Shown: in pieces, positions 54,535 through 57,549 of the stretch
Position numbering within the stretch: position 1 is the stretch's first letter
Layout: each line of letters begins with the position of its first letter
Assembly: GCA_020437365.1 (NCBI GenBank)
Contig: JAGQWM010000010.1
Span: 1-57,549 of the forward strand
DNA from: Chitinophagaceae bacterium
Lineage (GTDB): Bacteria; Bacteroidota; Bacteroidia; Chitinophagales; Chitinophagaceae
DNA: 57,549 nucleotides
Reading direction: 5' to 3'
Made by a program: the position numbers and the translations under genes
The notes under the pieces: model-generated
The model's input: the letters and a program-made list of their open reading frames with translations, nothing else
Told to the model about the DNA's origin: nothing
The model's database searches: none

Positions 54535-55614
54535 ATGAAACAATTGAAGGAAAGTTGTTATTTGTGATTTTACACTATAATATTTTTGAATTTTTTCTCT
54601 CCCATTTTTACCCATTTGGGTTCTTACTGTTTCGTCCTCAATTAATTTTGTCAACGCCTGAATCCATTCTTCTTTCGTCTTACATAAAAACCCATTCTCC
54701 CTTTCATCAATAATCTTGGCATTTACACCAATCGGAGATGCTACAGCCGGAATACCGAGAGATAAATACTGAATAATCTTAAAACCACATTTTCCTTCAC
54801 ACCAAGGATCATTTTCAAGCGGCATAACGCCAATATTCATTTTCAATAAATCCTCAACTTCTGTTGCCGAATCCCATGGAATATATTTTAAATAAGGAAG
54901 AGAATATTCAGGTGGCTTATTCGCAATAACAATAAATTCAAAAGGATGAGATGAATAAACATCATTCAGTGCCGGAATAATTTGCTTTGTAAAAATTAAT
55001 GTCGAATGGCTTCCTGTCCAGCCTATCACTATTTTTTCAGTTTGTTGATTCTTTATTCGATTATGCTGATTTTCCGTATCTACACAAGTTGGAATTTTTA
55101 CTACCTGTTGGTTAAATTTTTTGGCATAAGTACAGAGATAGTCATTCCCTCCCACCACTTTATAAGACCATTTACAAATATATTTTACTTTCCAGCTTGC
55201 TTTAAACCATGCTACCAATTTATTTTCTTTTCCAGTATTGGGAATCCAAATTGCATCGTCGAAATCATAGATTAGTTTTTTTTGAAAAATTTTGGTAATA
55301 ATCCATTCAAATAGAGGTGGCCCTAAAGGTGCCGCTCCACGAGGGATAAAAATAAAATCATATTTACGCAAAGTAAATAAAACCGTCATCCAACGTTTAA
55401 AATATCCTTTACAGACACCCCAAAATTTTTGAATTATATTGCCTCCATTATACAAGGAACGCCAAGTTTTTTCATCGTAAAACGAATTGATCCGATATTC
55501 ATATCCTTCACTACGTAAATAAGGTAAAAATAATTCTACACGAAACCTTTGTGAAGGGGCATGGTTGACCGGATATAAAACCAGAAACAATATTTTAATA
55601 GCTTCAGGCTTCAC
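54523..55614 (-). CDS. GT-B glycosyltransferase
   Basis: The 363-residue protein has a GT-B layout. The N-terminal domain holds NHAPSQRFRVELFLPYL and LIYDFDDAIW. The C-terminal domain holds KIVIGWTGSHSTLIF, MNIGVMPLENDPWCEGKCGFK and YLSLGIPAVASPIGVNAKII. The DFDD motif after a beta strand and the GKCGFK helix are typical of a GT4-like subgroup. Donor and acceptor are unknown. The start overlaps the upstream glycosyltransferase by 11 bp, so the two are translated together. Confidence 0.85.
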   Translation of the reverse strand: MKPEAIKILFLVLYPVNHAPSQRFRVELFLPYLRSEGYEYRINSFYDEKTWRSLYNGGNIIQKFWGVCKGYFKRWMTVLFTLRKYDFIFIPRGAAPLGPPLFEWIITKIFQKKLIYDFDDAIWIPNTGKENKLVAWFKASWKVKYICKWSYKVVGGNDYLCTYAKKFNQQVVKIPTCVDTENQHNRIKNQQTEKIVIGWTGSHSTLIFTKQIIPALNDVYSSHPFEFIVIANKPPEYSLPYLKYIPWDSATEVEDLLKMNIGVMPLENDPWCEGKCGFKIIQYLSLGIPAVASPIGVNAKIIDERENGFLCKTKEEWIQALTKLIEDETVRTQMGKNGREKIQKYYSVKSQITTFLQLFHLNV

Positions 55615-56851
55615 CCAAAACAGATTTATAAACTACCCAATAACTTTTCAATCCCTTCTCCAATGAATAAAAATCTTCTGCTCCTTTTCGAATCAACACA
55701 CTGTTGAATGATTGTTGCGAAAATTGTTCAATTGAATTATCATACGCTTCATCCGAAAATTGGTCAACAACAATTCCTGATTGATATTTTTGCACAACAT
55801 AATCTGTATCGCCAACATCGCTATTACAAACAACCGGTTTGCCCATCGCCATTATTTCTCCCTGCTTCGTTGGCGATGATGCTTTCTTTGAAAAAGCAGG
55901 TTTAATAAAAAATATAGAAAAATCACAAATAGAAATAAACAGGGGAACTTCTTTTCTGGCAGCCGGACGTATTCGGATTGAAGTTTCAGCTATCCCAACA
56001 TGTTTCGCCTCACCAAGTATTTTTTGGGGAGCATCTTTTGTTACAAATAAAAAAATACTGTCTGGAAATTTTTGCAAATATCTTTTAAAGAAAGCCAGCA
56101 TTTCTGTTAACAAATACCAAGTACCGATAGAGCCGATATAGCAAATCACTTTTACGCCACCGGGAATCGATAAATCAGCTTTCAGCCTATTTTGGTTTGA
56201 TAAGTTAATATTTTGTGGTTCAAATAAACTTAAATCGACACAACATGGTATCACCTGTATGGGAATTGGTTGATTCAAAATATCCGTTCTTCCGTGAATA
56301 TTTTTTTTCGCATTTTGTGTCAAGGAAATAACATAATCCGCTTTTGATAAAAACAGCCTTTCCCTTTTTTTGAAATATTTATAGACAAAGTTAAATACAG
56401 GATTTTTCAAATTCCACAAACCACCATCCACTCTTTCGTCAGCCCAAAAACCTCTCATGTCGAAAATAAATTTTATGCCCCACTTTTTTTGCATCCAAAC
56501 GCCGGCCAGTGCAGGTATATAACTCCGACAATGTACAATGTCAAAATTATTTTGCTTGTGCAAAGTTTTTACAGTTCTTTTTAGATTTCTTATATCTTTT
56601 ATTGTTGATAAAACAGGCGGCTTTTTAGTATAAGGCAGAGGAATCCAATTGATGCCATACTCTTTACAAATCGATCCAATAATTTCTTTTTCCTTTTGAA
56701 ATCTTTCACTCTTCTCAAAGCTTATCAATGTGTATTGAATACCTTTTTGAGATAAGCCGGTCAAATAAGGAAGCACCTGTGATTGCCCTAATGGGTCAGT
56801 CATACCGTCGTAAGATATGTATAAAACTTTTTTTCTTTTTACTTCATCCAT
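55604..56851 (-). CDS. GT4-like glycosyltransferase
   Basis: The 415-residue GT-B protein begins with VLYISYDGMTDPLGQSQVLP, a start frequent among GT4-like enzymes of surface-glycan loci. It continues with VHCRSYIPALAGVWMQKKWG and FIFDMRGFWADERVDGGLW. The C-terminal nucleotide-sugar part shows CYIGSIGTWYLLTEM and QGEIMAMGKPVVCNSDVGD. It overlaps the asparagine synthase gene by 13 bp and the next glycosyltransferase by 11 bp, so all three are one operon. It probably adds one sugar of the repeat unit; inferred. Confidence 0.87.
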   Translation of the reverse strand: MDEVKRKKVLYISYDGMTDPLGQSQVLPYLTGLSQKGIQYTLISFEKSERFQKEKEIIGSICKEYGINWIPLPYTKKPPVLSTIKDIRNLKRTVKTLHKQNNFDIVHCRSYIPALAGVWMQKKWGIKFIFDMRGFWADERVDGGLWNLKNPVFNFVYKYFKKRERLFLSKADYVISLTQNAKKNIHGRTDILNQPIPIQVIPCCVDLSLFEPQNINLSNQNRLKADLSIPGGVKVICYIGSIGTWYLLTEMLAFFKRYLQKFPDSIFLFVTKDAPQKILGEAKHVGIAETSIRIRPAARKEVPLFISICDFSIFFIKPAFSKKASSPTKQGEIMAMGKPVVCNSDVGDTDYVVQKYQSGIVVDQFSDEAYDNSIEQFSQQSFNSVLIRKGAEDFYSLEKGLKSYWVVYKSVLGEA

Positions 56852-57549
56852 TTCTCATACCACATTTGAAATGACAATAGATGCCAAATTTTTAAATAGT
56901 TTTCTTCTTTTCCATTTTGCATATCTGACCACAATCGTTTCAATATCTCAATATTAAATAAATTATGTTTTTTCAATGCAGTGGCTGTTAAATATTCATT
57001 TGTCATTTCCTTCAATTCATTTGTCAACCAGGATTTCATGGGAACACCAAAACCTGTTTTTGGCCTGTCCATCATTTCTTTGGGTATATATTGATGAACA
57101 ATTTGTTTCAAAATATATTTCTTATTGCCTTTATAATATTTATAAGCAGAAGGTAACTGCGCTGCCCATTCTATTATCTGCTGGTCCAAAAATGGATCCC
57201 TGCCTTCAAGAGAAATACTCATTGTTGCCCTATCAACTTTCTGTAAAATATCATCCGTCAAATAAGTCTGGTAGTCAATCGCCAACATAAATGATAAAGG
57301 GTCGCTGAATTCAGCTTTCAATTCTTTACTTGCATGTAATGTCGGAATTTGGTTTATATCTGCCATCATTAATCTCTTCAGTTCAGCATCTGAAAAAACA
57401 TGATTCAAACTATCCAATAATGTCGATGTGGAAGGGTCTTTTAATAATTTTTTAAATTTTTCATACCGGCTTTGAAATTTTTGTTTCTTTTTTAATCCCG
57501 GTATAGTACCAACATCCACCTTATCCATAGATGCCGACATCAATTTTCT
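56839..57549 (-). CDS. asnB: Asparagine synthase-type enzyme, C-terminal part (partial)
   Basis: The frame is open to the right edge, and only the last ~236 residues are visible. They belong to the synthetase domain: LAIDYQTYLTDDILQKVDRA, SISLEGRDPFLDQQIIEWA and RPKTGFGVPMKSWL are marks of AsnB-type enzymes. The N-terminal glutaminase and the ATP-pyrophosphatase loop are outside the window. In polysaccharide loci such proteins amidate sugars or make asparagine; here the context (three glycosyltransferases in one operon) favours a glycan-modifying role, which is inference. Confidence 0.85.
   Translation of the reverse strand, partial: RKLMSASMDKVDVGTIPGLKKKQKFQSRYEKFKKLLKDPSTSTLLDSLNHVFSDAELKRLMMADINQIPTLHASKELKAEFSDPLSFMLAIDYQTYLTDDILQKVDRATMSISLEGRDPFLDQQIIEWAAQLPSAYKYYKGNKKYILKQIVHQYIPKEMMDRPKTGFGVPMKSWLTNELKEMTNEYLTATALKKHNLFNIEILKRLWSDMQNGKEENYLKIWHLLSFQMWYEKWMK

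Noticed and set aside
1..57549. Search for mobile elements, prophage or an integrase that would explain the tRNA repeats
   Set aside because: No transposase, integrase, terminal inverted repeats or phage genes were recognised on either strand.

Overview
The window looks like chromosomal DNA from a gliding-type member of the Bacteroidota, most likely a Chitinophagales/Chitinophagaceae relative (inference). It carries a complete gldK-gldL-gldM-gldN cluster of the type IX secretion/gliding machinery plus gldB. It also has Bacteroidota families (DUF4271, DUF4783, Bat-type MoxR/DUF58/VWA operon, PorT-like barrels). The DNA is AT-rich, start codons lack clear Shine-Dalgarno sequences, and several upstream regions contain the Bacteroidota -7 motif TAnnTTTG. 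I see no transposase, integrase, prophage, rRNA or CRISPR array.

Layout. 1-5 kb: end of an unknown gene, then on the minus strand a MoxR/DUF58/BatD-like/BatA operon running into rsgA. 5-14 kb: housekeeping genes (nadE, gldB, apaG, icd, yciH/SUI1, nadC, a DUF4783 protein, gpmI). 14-17 kb: a possible heme/iron unit (haem-binding CxxCH protein, unknown one-TM protein, TonB-dependent receptor), closed by a strong terminator. 17-22 kb: ECF sigma factor with a partner that combines a short cytosolic N-terminus, one TM helix, a long linker and a beta-barrel; then a lipoprotein and uvrC. 22-27 kb: gldKLMN read leftward, with a promoter before gldK and a hairpin between gldK and gldL. 27-35 kb: DUF255 thioredoxin-like protein, hemD-like gene, DUF4271 protein, BamA/TamA-like protein, hemW, gpsA and a 37-residue membrane ORF behind gpsA. 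35-40 kb: MacA-like adaptor and TolC without an inner-membrane pump, an APC permease and a small outer-membrane barrel. 40.7-43.6 kb: cobalamin riboswitch, BtuB-like receptor and marC. 43.6-43.9 kb: tRNA-Arg(CCG) followed by two 83-bp tandem units, each ending in a copy of the tRNA 3' end interrupted by a 20-bp palindromic insert. 44-50 kb: CBS protein, two MscS channels, two cation/proton antiporters and a LapA-like protein, which together look like an ion/osmotic homeostasis cluster. 51-57.5 kb: polysaccharide locus (CpsB-type phosphatase, three glycosyltransferases, a polytopic membrane protein, and the end of an asparagine synthase) that continues past the right edge.

The genes form several working units: T9SS/gliding, vitamin B12 uptake under riboswitch control, NAD synthesis (nadE and nadC, unlinked), heme synthesis/handling (hemD-like, hemW, CxxCH protein), and surface polysaccharide synthesis. 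The least explained structures are the tRNA-derived tandem repeat, the sigma/trans-envelope barrel pair, and the non-coding repeat blocks near 10.8 and 53.0 kb. All identifications rest on reading motifs; no database search was run.
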